A stretch of DNA of 64,000 bases. Origin: an uncultured Oscillibacter sp. Lineage in GTDB: Bacteria > Bacillota > Clostridia > Oscillospirales > Oscillospiraceae. The notes beneath the pieces are model-generated. The model ran no database searches, was not told the origin of the DNA, and worked only from the letters and a program-made list of their open reading frames with translations. A program made the position numbers and the translations under genes. The stretch covers positions 1 through 64,000 of the forward strand of contig CAJKKQ010000002.1 in assembly GCA_905200545.1 (NCBI GenBank), given 5' to 3'. This document shows, piece by piece, positions 18,951 through 27,592 of this stretch (its first letter is position 1; each line of letters opens with the position of its first letter).

Positions 18951-20006
18951 ATGAAAAACAGCAACCGCATCATCGCTCTTCTGGTACCCCTCATCTCTGT
19001 GCTGCTGGCCTTCATCATCGGCTGCATCATCATGGCGGTGCTGGGAGCCAATCCCCTGACGGCGCTCCAGTCCCTGTGGATCGGCGCTTTCGGCAACCTG
19101 CGCAACGTGGGCACCACCCTCTCCCGGGCAACGCCCCTGATCTTCACCAGCCTGTGCGCCTGCTTTGCCTACCGCTGCGGCGTCTTCAACCTGGGCGGCG
19201 AGGGGCAGTTCATCATCGGCTCCGTGGCCTGCTGCTACGTGGCCACCCTCAGCGGCGTGGGCGGCGTCCCCGGCGTGATCTTGTGCCTGCTGGCCGGCGT
19301 CCTGGCCGGCGGCATCTGGGCTTTGATCCCCGGCCTTCTGAAGGTCTACCGGGGCCAGAACGAGATGATTATCTCCATCATGCTCAACTACGTGGCCACC
19401 CTTTTCATGGGCGTGGTGTACACCAACTGGCTGCGGGACGGCAGCGTCCCCCAGACCATTTCCGTTCCGGACTCCGTGAAGCTCAGCCGAATCTTCGGCC
19501 TGCGGGCCACCACCGCCTTCGTCATCGCCATCGTGGTGGGCCTTCTCATCTACTACTTCCTCTTCTACACCTCCAAGGGCTTCCAGCTGCGGGCGGTGGG
19601 CCTCAATATGACGGCGGCGGAGTTCAACGGCTTTGCCGTCAAGCGCTACATTCTCTTCAGCTTCGTCATCTCCGGCGTCATCGCGGGCCTGGGCGGCAGC
19701 GCCGAGCTGCTGGGTACCCAGTACCGCCTCATCAATGGCTTTGCCAGCGGCTACGGCTTTGACGGCGTGGCCATGGCCCTCATCGCACAGCTCCACCCCC
19801 TGGCCACCATTCTGGTCGCCATCTTCTTTGCGGCGCTGCGGGTGGGCTCCACCACCATGCAGGCGGCCACCGGCGTCCCCACCAGCGTCTCCGATATCAT
19901 CCAGGCCCTGGTCATCGTGTTCACTGTGGCGGGTCTTGCCATGGTGAAGCTGCCTGGGTTTAAAGCCGCCATGGGCCGCATGTTTGCGAAAAAGGAGGTT
20001 GCGTGA
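18951..20006 (+). CDS. Nucleoside-type ABC permease 1 (NupB/YufP-like)
   Basis: 351 residues, about 8-9 membrane helices, BPD_transp_2 (ribose/BMP) family. Recognisable stretches: YRCGVFNLGGEGQFIIG and GFQLRAVGLNMTAAEFNG, the latter being the cytoplasmic coupling loop. Starts 15 bases after the ATPase stop with GGAGGGAG. The paralogous permease follows with a 4-bp overlap, together forming the heterodimeric channel. Confidence 0.92.
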   Translation: MKNSNRIIALLVPLISVLLAFIIGCIIMAVLGANPLTALQSLWIGAFGNLRNVGTTLSRATPLIFTSLCACFAYRCGVFNLGGEGQFIIGSVACCYVATLSGVGGVPGVILCLLAGVLAGGIWALIPGLLKVYRGQNEMIISIMLNYVATLFMGVVYTNWLRDGSVPQTISVPDSVKLSRIFGLRATTAFVIAIVVGLLIYYFLFYTSKGFQLRAVGLNMTAAEFNGFAVKRYILFSFVISGVIAGLGGSAELLGTQYRLINGFASGYGFDGVAMALIAQLHPLATILVAIFFAALRVGSTTMQAATGVPTSVSDIIQALVIVFTVAGLAMVKLPGFKAAMGRMFAKKEVA

Positions 20007-20941
20007 ATATGGATTGGGCATTTATCTCGAATCTGATCCTGGCCAGCATCCGCATGGCAACACCTCTGATCTTCCTGTCCCTGGCAGAGCTTTACTCCCA
20101 GCGGGCGGGCCTGGTTCACATCGGCCTGGAGGGCCTGGCTTCCATCGGCTCCCTGGTGGGCTTCCTGGTGAGCCTCATTACCGGCAGCCCCATGCTGGGC
20201 GTGGCCGCCGGTGCCCTGGTGGGTATCCTGGTGAACATGATCTTCGCCTACGCTACCGTCACCCTGTGCGCCGAGCAGATCGTCTACGGCATGGCCATCA
20301 ACATCTTCGCCCCGGCCCTGGCAGCGTTCATCTACCGGGTCTACTTCGGCGCCGGCAGCGAGCTGGTGCAGGTGGAGCTGATGAGCACGCTCTCCAACAG
20401 CCTGGGCATTACCTCCGACAATTTCCTGGTGCAGCTGCTGCTGGATCAGACCCCCATGGTGTATCTGGCCTACGGCCTGGTGATTTTCACCGCCATTTAC
20501 TTCAACAAGACCAGATCCGGCCTGAACTTCAAGGCCGTGGGTGAGTATCCCAAGGCTGCCGCCACCCTGGGCATCAATGTCATCGGCGTCAAGTATGTGG
20601 CCTGTGTCATCTGCGGCGCCCTGGCGGGCATCGGCGGTGCCTACCTCACCACCTGCTACGCCAACACCTATGTGGACGGCAATGTGGCCGGCCGCGGCTT
20701 CATTGCCCTGGCGGCAGTGATCTTCGGCCGCTGGAGCGGCGGCGGTGTGCTGCTGGCATGCCTGTTCTTCGGCTTCTGTGACGCGCTGCAGATCCGCCTG
20801 CAGGTCAGCAGCTTCGGTGTCCCCTACCAGTTCTTCCAGATGATCCCCTACATCGCCACCGTGGTGGTGCTGGCTCTCATCGGCATGAAGAAAGCCGGTC
20901 CCAAGAGCTCCGGCAAGCCCTACCTCAAAGAGGAGCGTTAA
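20003..20941 (+). CDS. Nucleoside-type ABC permease 2 (NupC/YufQ-like)
   Basis: 312 residues; the GTG start overlaps the stop of permease 1 (GTGA) and has AAAGGAGG seven bases upstream (an ATG two codons later is also possible). About 8 membrane helices; coupling loop GLNFKAVGEYPKAAATLGI and GLVHIGLEGLASIGSLVG are typical of YufQ/NupC. Paired with permease 1. Confidence 0.92.
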   Translation: MNMDWAFISNLILASIRMATPLIFLSLAELYSQRAGLVHIGLEGLASIGSLVGFLVSLITGSPMLGVAAGALVGILVNMIFAYATVTLCAEQIVYGMAINIFAPALAAFIYRVYFGAGSELVQVELMSTLSNSLGITSDNFLVQLLLDQTPMVYLAYGLVIFTAIYFNKTRSGLNFKAVGEYPKAAATLGINVIGVKYVACVICGALAGIGGAYLTTCYANTYVDGNVAGRGFIALAAVIFGRWSGGGVLLACLFFGFCDALQIRLQVSSFGVPYQFFQMIPYIATVVVLALIGMKKAGPKSSGKPYLKEER

Positions 20942-21014
20942 CGGGCATCCGCCGCCACTCCGGCGGCTGTCAAATAGAAGCGTAAACACTTATATGGACT
21001 TTGGAGGAAAGAAC

Positions 21015-22064
21015 ATGAAAAAGATCTTTGCATTGCTTCTGTCCCTTGCGATGGTCCTGTCCCTGGCTGCCTGCGGCGGGACGGAGACCACCACCACTAC
21101 GGAAGACGGCGGTGATGACACCGGCGCCGACTCCGGCAAGACCTACAAGGTGGCTATGATCTGCGATTCCAGCATCTCCGACGGCGGATGGGGCATGTCC
21201 TGCTACAACGCCATGATCGATGCCGCAGAGGCCAACGGCTGGGAGACCGCCTATTCCGACAGCATCGCCCAGTCCGCTTACTATGACACCATCGTCTCCT
21301 ACTGCGACCTGGGCTATGACCTGATCTACGCCCCCGGCAACCAGTACACCGACGCTGTGCTCCAGGCGGCTGAGGAGTATCCCGACATCGCCTTTGCTCT
21401 GCTCAACGGCGGCGAGGATACCCCCGCTCAGGCCACCAACGGCAATGTCACCTCTCTGCTGCCCGACGCCCAGCAGGTCGGCTGGATCGCTGGTGCTCTG
21501 GCCGGCCTTATGACCCAGACCGGCAAGATCGCCTTCATCGGCGGCATGGAGCTGGACACCACCCTGGGCAAGTACGAGGGCTTCAAGGAAGCCGCTGCCT
21601 ATGTGGGCGAGCAGGCCGGCAAGACCGTGGAGGCTCTGGACATCGTGTACTCCGGTGACTTCTCCGCCACCGACAAGGGCATCGAGTTTGCCAAGGCCAT
21701 GATGGATCAGGGTGCCGACGTGTTCTTCGGCGACGCTTCCGCCGTGGACTCCGGTGCCCGTCAGGCCATCGACGAGGCTAACGCCGCCAGCGGCTCCGTG
21801 AAGGTGTACGACATCGCCCAGCCCTCCGACCTGCTGGGCCAGAACGAGTGCATCATCGGCAGCCAGGTCACCGACAACGCCTCTCTGGTGGGCCTGTGCA
21901 TGACGGCTGTCCAGGACGGCTCCTTCGGCGGCGAGGTCATCTACGGCACGCTGCAGAACGGCGCCCTGTCCACCGGCGGCCTCAGCGATCTGGTGCCCGC
22001 TGACGTGCAGGATCAGTACCTGGCCTACATCGATCAGATGGTGGAAGGCACCTTCATGCAGTAA
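21015..22064 (+). CDS. BMP-family substrate-binding lipoprotein
   Basis: 349 residues from MKKIFALLL (GGAGG upstream). Signal peptide and lipobox LAAC|GG, a Thr/Asp-rich linker, then a BMP/PnrA fold: KVAMICDSSISDGGWGMSCYNA, then GKIAFIGGMELDTTLGKYEGF and GDASAVDSGARQAIDEA. PnrA-type proteins bind purine nucleosides. Last gene of the importer operon, with a 73-bp gap after the permease. It is the last chromosomal gene before mobile element 1; a weak 7-bp GC hairpin at about 22,091-22,110 may be the original terminator. Confidence 0.92.
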   Translation: MKKIFALLLSLAMVLSLAACGGTETTTTTEDGGDDTGADSGKTYKVAMICDSSISDGGWGMSCYNAMIDAAEANGWETAYSDSIAQSAYYDTIVSYCDLGYDLIYAPGNQYTDAVLQAAEEYPDIAFALLNGGEDTPAQATNGNVTSLLPDAQQVGWIAGALAGLMTQTGKIAFIGGMELDTTLGKYEGFKEAAAYVGEQAGKTVEALDIVYSGDFSATDKGIEFAKAMMDQGADVFFGDASAVDSGARQAIDEANAASGSVKVYDIAQPSDLLGQNECIIGSQVTDNASLVGLCMTAVQDGSFGGEVIYGTLQNGALSTGGLSDLVPADVQDQYLAYIDQMVEGTFMQ

Positions 22065-22114
22065 GGCAGTTCCCCACACTGACACAAAAGGCGCGCCGCA
22101 AAAGGCGCGCTCCT

Positions 22115-22126
22115 ATAAGGAAGTAA
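22115..22126 (+). repeat. Proposed left end repeat of element 1
   Basis: ATAAGGAAGTAA; exact reverse complement occurs at 29,466-29,477. Outer flanks differ, inner flanks differ after the 12 bases. Confidence 0.5.
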
Positions 22127-22158
22127 TTGAATTGTCGCAGGGCGGCATGGCTCAAAGG

Positions 22159-23808
22159 TCATGCCGTCCTGCCTTTTCTCTGCCACTCCACGGTCTGATC
22201 GTCGCTCGGCAGGTTGACTTCTCCAATGAAATTCCAGACCAGTTCAATCTTCTGCCTGCGGTGGCCGCTGGACTTGTCCGGCGCATAGACGATGATCTTC
22301 TTTACAAACTCATTGACGATGGTGGGCGTCAGTTCCCGGATGCCCACATATTTTCGCACAATGGCTGCAAAGCTGGCAAAATCGGCTTGATCCTGTTCAA
22401 AGGTTTCTACTGCGTCCCGCCATGCCTTGACCTGCTCCGTCAGTCCTTTTTGTTCTGCCTCATAGTCGGCGGAGAGTTTCAAGAAGCGTTCATGACTGAT
22501 TGCCCCACTGATGTCGTCCTCATAGATGCGCTTGAAAATGCGGTCAAGCTCGCCAATGCGCTTTTCTGCTTGAGCAATTTCACGCTTGCGCTTCTTGGCC
22601 TCTTTTTCGGCTTCTTGAAAGCGCTGCTTTCTCGCGGCTTCCTCAAATGCCATAGCATCATCAAAGAACAGCGCCGTCACATCGAAAATCCGCTGCAACA
22701 CAAACAGTTTCAGCGTTTCTTCCCGGATAAAGTGGGCGGAACAAGTTCCCGTATTGCTCTTATAGTTGGAGCATACATAGTGGTCTTGCTTGGGCGAAAA
22801 GCTGTTTGTCGTACAGAAATACAGCTTGTCCCCGCAATCCGCACAATAGAGCAGGCCAGAGAATAATCCTTGCTTCCCCGTCTTACAGGGGCGGCGCTTG
22901 TTCTCCCGCAACTCCTGTACCCGCGCAAAGACTTGTTCTTCGATAATGGCGGGCTGGGTATTGGGAAAAATCCGCTGGTTCTCTGGGGCATTATGCAGCC
23001 GCTTTTTCAGCTTGTGGGACTTGGAATAGGTCTTGAAGTTCACCGTGCAGCCGGTGTACTCTGGCCGCTCCAAAATTCCCGCAACAGACTTGGGGCTCCA
23101 CTTGTAAGGCTTCTCCGGCAGCGGCTTTCCGTCCCGCTGGGCGTAGTGAGCCTTGGCGGTCAGGACACGTTCGGCAGTCAACAGTTTGGCAATCTGCATG
23201 GGGCCTTTCCCCGCAATGCACAGGTTGAAAATCCGTTTGACGATCTCGGCGGCTTCCTCGTCCACAATCCACTTCTTTTTGTCCGCCGGGTCTTTCTGAT
23301 ACCCATAGGGCGGATTGGTGCAGAGGTGTTCCCCTGCGTTTCCTTTGGCACGCATGACGGCCCGAATTTTCTTGCTGGTATCGCGGGCGTAGAAGTCATT
23401 GAACAGATTACGGAAAGGGGTAAAATCGTTGTCCCCCTTGTCGCTGTCCACGCCGTCATTGATGGCGATATACCGAATATCTCGCTCGGCAAAAAAGCTC
23501 TCGGTATAGTAGCCCACTTTCAGATAGTCCCGACCCATGCGGGACATATCCTTGACAATGACGGTTCTAACCTTTCCTGCTTCGGCCAGCCGGATCATCT
23601 CATTCCAGCTCGGACGGTCAAATGTTACCCCGGACACACCATCGTCAATGAAGAACTTTGGATTAGGGAAACCGTTGTCGGTTGCGTACTTCAAAAGGAT
23701 TTTCTTTTGATTGGCTATGCTGTTGCTCTCGCCGTCCAGCGTGTCCTCTTGGGACAGGCGGGCGTATAAAGCGGTGATGTTGTCGGGATAATTGGTGTTT
23801 GCTGTCAT
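22159..23808 (-). CDS. Large serine recombinase (TnpX/TndX-like), element 1
   Basis: 549 residues. Resolvase domain at the N-terminus with the catalytic Ser in YARLSQEDTLDGESNSIANQ, then a recombinase domain, a zinc-ribbon (LLYCADCGDKLYFC ... YVCSNYKSNTGTCSAH), a coiled coil, and a C-terminal DUF4368-like domain (VNEFVKKIIVYAPD). It catalyses excision and insertion of the element. ATG follows GAGGAAT. Its gene lies at the left end with the 3' end facing the boundary; the last codons form a hairpin (22,138-22,174) that could also terminate transcription. TnpW is immediately upstream. Confidence 0.95.
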   Translation of the reverse strand: MTANTNYPDNITALYARLSQEDTLDGESNSIANQKKILLKYATDNGFPNPKFFIDDGVSGVTFDRPSWNEMIRLAEAGKVRTVIVKDMSRMGRDYLKVGYYTESFFAERDIRYIAINDGVDSDKGDNDFTPFRNLFNDFYARDTSKKIRAVMRAKGNAGEHLCTNPPYGYQKDPADKKKWIVDEEAAEIVKRIFNLCIAGKGPMQIAKLLTAERVLTAKAHYAQRDGKPLPEKPYKWSPKSVAGILERPEYTGCTVNFKTYSKSHKLKKRLHNAPENQRIFPNTQPAIIEEQVFARVQELRENKRRPCKTGKQGLFSGLLYCADCGDKLYFCTTNSFSPKQDHYVCSNYKSNTGTCSAHFIREETLKLFVLQRIFDVTALFFDDAMAFEEAARKQRFQEAEKEAKKRKREIAQAEKRIGELDRIFKRIYEDDISGAISHERFLKLSADYEAEQKGLTEQVKAWRDAVETFEQDQADFASFAAIVRKYVGIRELTPTIVNEFVKKIIVYAPDKSSGHRRQKIELVWNFIGEVNLPSDDQTVEWQRKGRTA

Positions 23809-23811
23809 GGT

Positions 23812-24069
23812 TCATTCCTCCTGTAATGAACGCCCGACAAACAGGTTGCTGTCCTTATTATACTGCGGTTTGTCTTCTTTGTCAGCAGATGCGGCAATGG
23901 CTTCCGAGCGAATGAGTCGCACCATTTTGTCATAAAGCAGTTCCGTCCCACCGCAGGAAGTATGTACTTCATATACCGTCCCGCCGAGCCTGTAACAGAC
24001 GGTTTCTTGTAGCGGATTTCCCCGCTTTGGCAAATAATCGTTCTCTTTCTGGGTTCGTTTCTTTTCCAT
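23812..24069 (-). CDS. tnpW: Transposon-encoded TnpW-like protein
   Basis: 85 residues from MEKKRTQKEND (AAAGGA upstream). The core YRLGGTVYEVHTSCGGTELLYDK, followed by MVRLIRSEA, fits the TnpW pattern of a short beta-strand pair and a helix ending in RLIxxE. It stops 3 bases before the recombinase ATG. TnpW proteins accompany TnpX-like recombinases in Tn4451-type elements; their biochemical role is unclear. A longer reading frame upstream is possible but lacks a ribosome site. Confidence 0.75.
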   Translation of the reverse strand: MEKKRTQKENDYLPKRGNPLQETVCYRLGGTVYEVHTSCGGTELLYDKMVRLIRSEAIAASADKEDKPQYNKDSNLFVGRSLQEE

Positions 24070-24113
24070 TCCGTTCCCGTCCTTTCCGGGGAAGTCACAA
24101 CAGAGCAAGCATA

Positions 24114-24133
24114 GGAAGTGTGGCCACACTTCC
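24114..24133. promoter_or_regulatory. 20-bp perfect palindrome upstream of tnpW/recombinase
   Basis: GGAAGTGTGG directly joined to its reverse complement. Located 45 bases upstream of the tnpW start. Likely binding site of a dimeric regulator that controls recombinase expression (inference). Confidence 0.5.
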
Positions 24134-24178
24134 GCAAAATCTCCGTTTCCGGCCTGTTGCCGGAGCGGAGATTTTTGC
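24134..24178. terminator. GC-rich hairpin between the tnpW and MerR transcription units
   Basis: GCAAAATCTCCG...CCGGC/GCCGG...CGGAGATTTTT; ends with T-runs on both strands, so it can stop transcripts from either side. No gene is visible between 24,070 and 24,350 apart from this, the palindrome and the MerR promoter. Confidence 0.65.
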
Positions 24179-24300
24179 TTATTGGGACCTTCCCAACCCC
24201 TTGTTTTTTGCTTCGCCAATATTACGCTTGAAAGGACGGAAACTGCCCGCTAAATGAAATTGGCACAGTAAAATTTGAAAAAAATATTCTACCAAAACGC

Positions 24301-24331
24301 TTGCTCATTACGTAACGTAATGAGATATACT
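24301..24331 (+). promoter_or_regulatory. MerR-type promoter with operator in a 19-bp spacer
   Basis: -35 TTGCTC and -10 TATACT are 19 bp apart, the over-long spacing that MerR-family activators correct by DNA distortion. A perfect 21-bp palindrome with arms CTCATTACGT/ACGTAATGAG (24,304-24,324) fills the spacer. It drives the MerR/ABC cassette starting at 24,351. Confidence 0.88.
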
Positions 24332-24350
24332 ATAAGCGAGAGGTGGTAAT

Positions 24351-25148
24351 ATGGAAAAACATAAGGCTATCCCGCATGGGTATATGACTGTTGGCGAAGT
24401 TGCAAAGAAGATGGACGTGACTGTGCGAACATTACAACATTACGATAGAGAGGGGCTGCTTTCCCCATCTGCGATAAGTGAGGGAGGGCGGCGACTATAT
24501 ACAGATAAAGATATTGTAAAGCTCCATCAGATTCTATCGCTCAAGCATTTGGGGTTTTCGCTGGACGATATAAAAAATCGGCTTATTCCCCTTGATACAC
24601 CGAATGAAATTGCTGCGGTTTTGGAACAACAAGCGACAGCCGTACAGAAAAAAATAAATAGTCTGTCTGAATCGTTAAGAGAGCTCGAAGCATTGCGGGC
24701 AGAAGTCTTGCAAATGCAATCTGTTGATTTCAAAAAATATGCCGATATTATTGTGAATTTGCAGATGAAAAATGATTACTATTGGCTAATCAAACACTTT
24801 GACGACCAAACGCTTGACCATATTCGCAGTCACTTTGACAAAGATAGCGGGAAAGCGTTTATGGATACTTTCGTACAACTTCAAGACGAGGCAATGCGGC
24901 TACAAAATGCAGGCATTCCAGCCGATAGCGACGAGGCCCAAAGGTTTGCAAAAGCATATTGGGATATGATAACAGAGTTTACCGGTGGCGATATGAGTAT
25001 GCTTCCCAAACTAATGGAATTGGGACAATTTGAGGGGACTGATCCTAAGTGGCAAGAAAAACAATCACTTGCCAATGTTTATGTTGGACAGGTATTGGAA
25101 GTGTATTTTTCTCGCATGGGTGTTGATCCTTTTGAGGAGGGCAAATAA
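24351..25148 (+). CDS. MerR-family regulator with TipAS-like ligand domain
   Basis: 265 residues. Winged helix at the N-terminus (MTVGEVAKKMDVTVRTLQHYDREGLLSPS), dimerisation coiled coil about 85-125, then an all-helical TipAS-like antibiotic-recognition domain (FDKDSGKAFMDTFVQLQDEA; EAQRFAKAYWDMITEFTGGD). TipAL relatives bind thiopeptides and other peptide antibiotics. The gene sits behind its own operator-containing promoter and its TAA overlaps the ATG of an ABC ATPase, so it probably auto-activates an antibiotic export or sensing cassette. Ligand unknown. Confidence 0.92.
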   Translation: MEKHKAIPHGYMTVGEVAKKMDVTVRTLQHYDREGLLSPSAISEGGRRLYTDKDIVKLHQILSLKHLGFSLDDIKNRLIPLDTPNEIAAVLEQQATAVQKKINSLSESLRELEALRAEVLQMQSVDFKKYADIIVNLQMKNDYYWLIKHFDDQTLDHIRSHFDKDSGKAFMDTFVQLQDEAMRLQNAGIPADSDEAQRFAKAYWDMITEFTGGDMSMLPKLMELGQFEGTDPKWQEKQSLANVYVGQVLEVYFSRMGVDPFEEGK

Positions 25149-25957
25149 TGGGCCATGCAATACAAATCAGCAATTTACAGAAAAGCTACGGAAGCCATGT
25201 TGTTCTGAATGGATTGAGCTTTTGTGTCCAGCAAGGCGAAATCTTTGCACTACTCGGCGTCAACGGCGCAGGCAAAACGACTACTCTTGAATGTATTGAG
25301 GGGTTAAGAAGATATGACGGCGGAAATATCGTTATAAATGGGCAAATAGGTATTCAGTTACAGTCAGCTTCTTTGCCGGAACATATCAAGCCATTGGAAG
25401 CGGTAAAACTGTTTGCCAAGTGGAATAAGACTTCTCTTGATAAAGCAACGCTAGATGTCCTCGGCATCTATGGATTTGCAAAAAAGCAGTATTTCCAATT
25501 ATCAACCGGTCAAAAAAGACGGCTTCACTTGGCACTTTCCCTGACACGAAATCCAGATATTCTTTTCTTGGATGAACCAACGGCTGGACTTGATGTTGAA
25601 GGTCGGATTGCTCTGCATGAACAAATTCGACAGTTAAAAGCAAGCGGTAAAACCATCATTTTAGCAAGCCATGATATGGCCGAAGTAGAAAACTTATGTG
25701 ATCGGCTTGCCATTTTATCCGGGGGCAAGATCACTTTTATTGGTACTGTCGAACAGCTCAATGAAACGGTGGGAAAACATTATAACATCACAATTCAGAC
25801 TGAAAAAAGAACCGAAAATTATGAATCTGATAATATCGGAGAAACACTGCTTATGCTGCTTATGCAGTATAAAGAAAACGGGGAAACCATTTTGGACATA
25901 CAGGTAAATCGTGGCTCTTTGGAACAGCACTTTATAAAAATTGCAAAGGGGGCGTAA
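25148..25957 (+). CDS. ABC-2 exporter ATP-binding protein
   Basis: 269 residues; Walker A GVNGAGKTT, signature LSTGQKRRLHLALSL (Thr in place of the usual second Gly), Walker B ILFLDEPTAGLD and switch His in LASHDMAE. C-terminal extension of about 60 residues as in antibiotic-export ATPases. One-base overlap with the MerR gene and two bases before the permease: a tight three-gene unit. Low GC and A-rich codon use mark it as imported. Confidence 0.93.
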   Translation: MGHAIQISNLQKSYGSHVVLNGLSFCVQQGEIFALLGVNGAGKTTTLECIEGLRRYDGGNIVINGQIGIQLQSASLPEHIKPLEAVKLFAKWNKTSLDKATLDVLGIYGFAKKQYFQLSTGQKRRLHLALSLTRNPDILFLDEPTAGLDVEGRIALHEQIRQLKASGKTIILASHDMAEVENLCDRLAILSGGKITFIGTVEQLNETVGKHYNITIQTEKRTENYESDNIGETLLMLLMQYKENGETILDIQVNRGSLEQHFIKIAKGA

Positions 25958-25959
25958 AA

Positions 25960-26673
25960 ATGGATGCATTTCTATACGGAGTTTCCTTGCAATGGAAGTT
26001 GGATATACGCAGTAAAACATTACTCATAACCTGCTACATTGTTCCCCTTTTGTTTTTTGCAATTATGGGTGGAATTTTTACTTCGGTCATGCCAGAAGCA
26101 AGGCACACACTTATTCAATCCATGACAGTTTTTGGTGTAACAATGGGTGCGCTGATTGGTTTGCCACCCTCACTGGTTGAAATTTACAGAAGTGATATAA
26201 AAAAAGTTTATAAAGCAAATGGAGTGCCGCTATATCTTGGCCTTGTTTTAACAAACATTTCCGCATACATCCATTTGTTTATTATGAGCATAATTCTATA
26301 TTTTGCTGCGCCGCTTGCTTTCAATGCCAAAATACCTGACAATCCGGGACGGTACTTTATCACCCTTGCTATTTTTATTGCGATATCACTTAGTATCGCC
26401 AGCATAATTGGATTGGCCGTAAAAGATCAGGCGAAAACATCCATGGTTTCGATTATCATCTTTCTCCCCTCTATCATGCTCTCTGGAATTATGTTCCCGA
26501 TTGAACTGCTGCCAAAGGCATTTGAAACAGTAGGAAAGATCTTTCCGGCCTTATGGGGATATAAACTGATGACAGACAGTGCATTTCGATTTGAAAATCT
26601 GTTGCCGTTGATGGCAATTCTTGCGTTAGCTATTTTCGTGTGCATCATATTGCTTCGTAAGATTGACAAATGA
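25960..26673 (+). CDS. ABC-2 type permease
   Basis: 237 residues with six predicted membrane helices (first near 25-45, last near 210-232), ABC-2 exporter family; the motif IMLSGIMFPIELLPKAFETVGKI is the usual re-entrant segment before the last helix. Partner of the preceding ATPase in the MerR-controlled cassette; probable efflux of, or immunity to, an antimicrobial. Confidence 0.88.
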   Translation: MDAFLYGVSLQWKLDIRSKTLLITCYIVPLLFFAIMGGIFTSVMPEARHTLIQSMTVFGVTMGALIGLPPSLVEIYRSDIKKVYKANGVPLYLGLVLTNISAYIHLFIMSIILYFAAPLAFNAKIPDNPGRYFITLAIFIAISLSIASIIGLAVKDQAKTSMVSIIIFLPSIMLSGIMFPIELLPKAFETVGKIFPALWGYKLMTDSAFRFENLLPLMAILALAIFVCIILLRKIDK

Positions 26674-26756
26674 AATGCAGCATTTTTATAATAGTGATTT
26701 TGTCCCGTGTACTTGAAGTATTAAACTTTGCATTGTAATAAAGTATGTGTCTGCCG

Positions 26757-27046
26757 GACGACGGCAAAGAAAAAAAGCCGTCGTACAGCAGCCCTTTTGA
26801 CACGCCCATACGACCTGCGGCGGCTTTGAGTACTCAAGGCCGCCGCTTTCATTTGTCCGTGCAGAATCGGCGCCCCAAGGAAGGAGCCGCCATGCTGATA
26901 CGACCTGCTTTTCAAAGGAATAAATTCTTAAAAAAAGCCTGTGCCCAGCAGGGGACAGCTCCGGTCAAGAATATGTACTATACCATGCAAGAAAACTGCA
27001 TTGTACCTTTATTTTCGCCCGGTGGGGCTACGACCTGCCGGGCGAA
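26757..27046 (+). other. Structured non-coding block with three TACGACCTGC repeats
   Basis: Three copies of TACGACCTGC (26,809; 26,899; 27,029) occur with three inverted repeats: ACGACGGC/GCCGTCGT at 26,757-26,784; a 30-nt near-perfect palindrome at 26,817-26,846 built from GCGGCGGC/GCCGCCGC around TTGAGTACTCAA; and TTCGCCCGG/CCGGGCGAA at 27,014-27,046 holding the third repeat in its loop. Open frames through it are low-complexity. Likely a leader or regulatory RNA upstream of the sigma-like gene, or a transfer/replication-related site. Confidence 0.55.
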
Positions 27047-27129
27047 TTTTGTCGGTTCCTGCGGCCTTGCGGTGCGGGCCGGAGCTGCCGCAGCAACGTA
27101 GACACAGGGGGCAACGCAACTAGCCCCGG

Positions 27130-27162
27130 CTTCTCACTCTCCCGCAGATCGGGGGTGAGAAG
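27130..27162 (+). promoter_or_regulatory. Hairpin that buries the ribosome site of the sigma-like gene
   Basis: CTTCTCAC (27,130-27,137) is the complement of GTGAGAAG (27,155-27,162), which lies immediately before the ATG and contains the ribosome site. An inner TCCC/GGGG pairing can extend the stem. Expected effect: translational repression until opened. Confidence 0.6.
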
Positions 27163-27591
27163 ATGAAGTACATCTCTGATAGTTATGGAGAACGCTGCCG
27201 GTTTGACACTTTTTGCAAAACTGTTCTCCGCAACGAGGCCAGAACCCACCTGCGGGATTTGGCCCGCCAGCGGAACCGGGAAACCGAGTTCAACGCCTTG
27301 CCGCAGCATGAAATGGACAAGCTCTGCACGTTGGACGAATATCCAAGCGACAGCGTTGTGTTTACGGCATTTGGCTGCGACCTGCATATCCGGGACGAGC
27401 TGATGGCCGATGCCTTTGCAAGCGTGCCAGAACAGGAACAGAGCATTTTGATCCTGTATTGTGTGTTGGAGCTGCCAGACGGTGAGATCGGCGGTCTTGT
27501 GGGAATGTCCCGCAGCGCCGTCCAGCGGCACAGAACAAAGACACTAAATGAACTGCGAAGAAACTTGAGATCCAAAGGAATGAAAAAATGA
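27163..27591 (+). CDS. Sigma-70-like protein (region 4), element 1
   Basis: 142 residues. Helical N-terminus, then a sigma region-4-like helix-turn-helix: ELPDGEIGGLVGMSRSAVQRHRTKTLNEL. Region 2 is not convincing, so it is probably a control protein rather than a full sigma factor. Paired with the small HTH protein just downstream, an arrangement well known in Tn916-like and other Firmicutes conjugative elements, where the pair controls excision or transfer genes. Translation is likely gated by the hairpin over its ribosome site. Confidence 0.82.
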   Translation: MKYISDSYGERCRFDTFCKTVLRNEARTHLRDLARQRNRETEFNALPQHEMDKLCTLDEYPSDSVVFTAFGCDLHIRDELMADAFASVPEQEQSILILYCVLELPDGEIGGLVGMSRSAVQRHRTKTLNELRRNLRSKGMKK

Positions 27592-27592
27592 T

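Noticed and set aside
16926..20021. 1031-codon antisense frame over the nucleoside-type ABC operon
   Set aside because: Complement of convincing transporter genes; composition typical of an antisense shadow.
26745..27101. 118-codon open frame across the structured block of element 1
   Set aside because: Low-complexity translation, no ribosome site, and the bases are accounted for by inverted repeats and TACGACCTGC copies.
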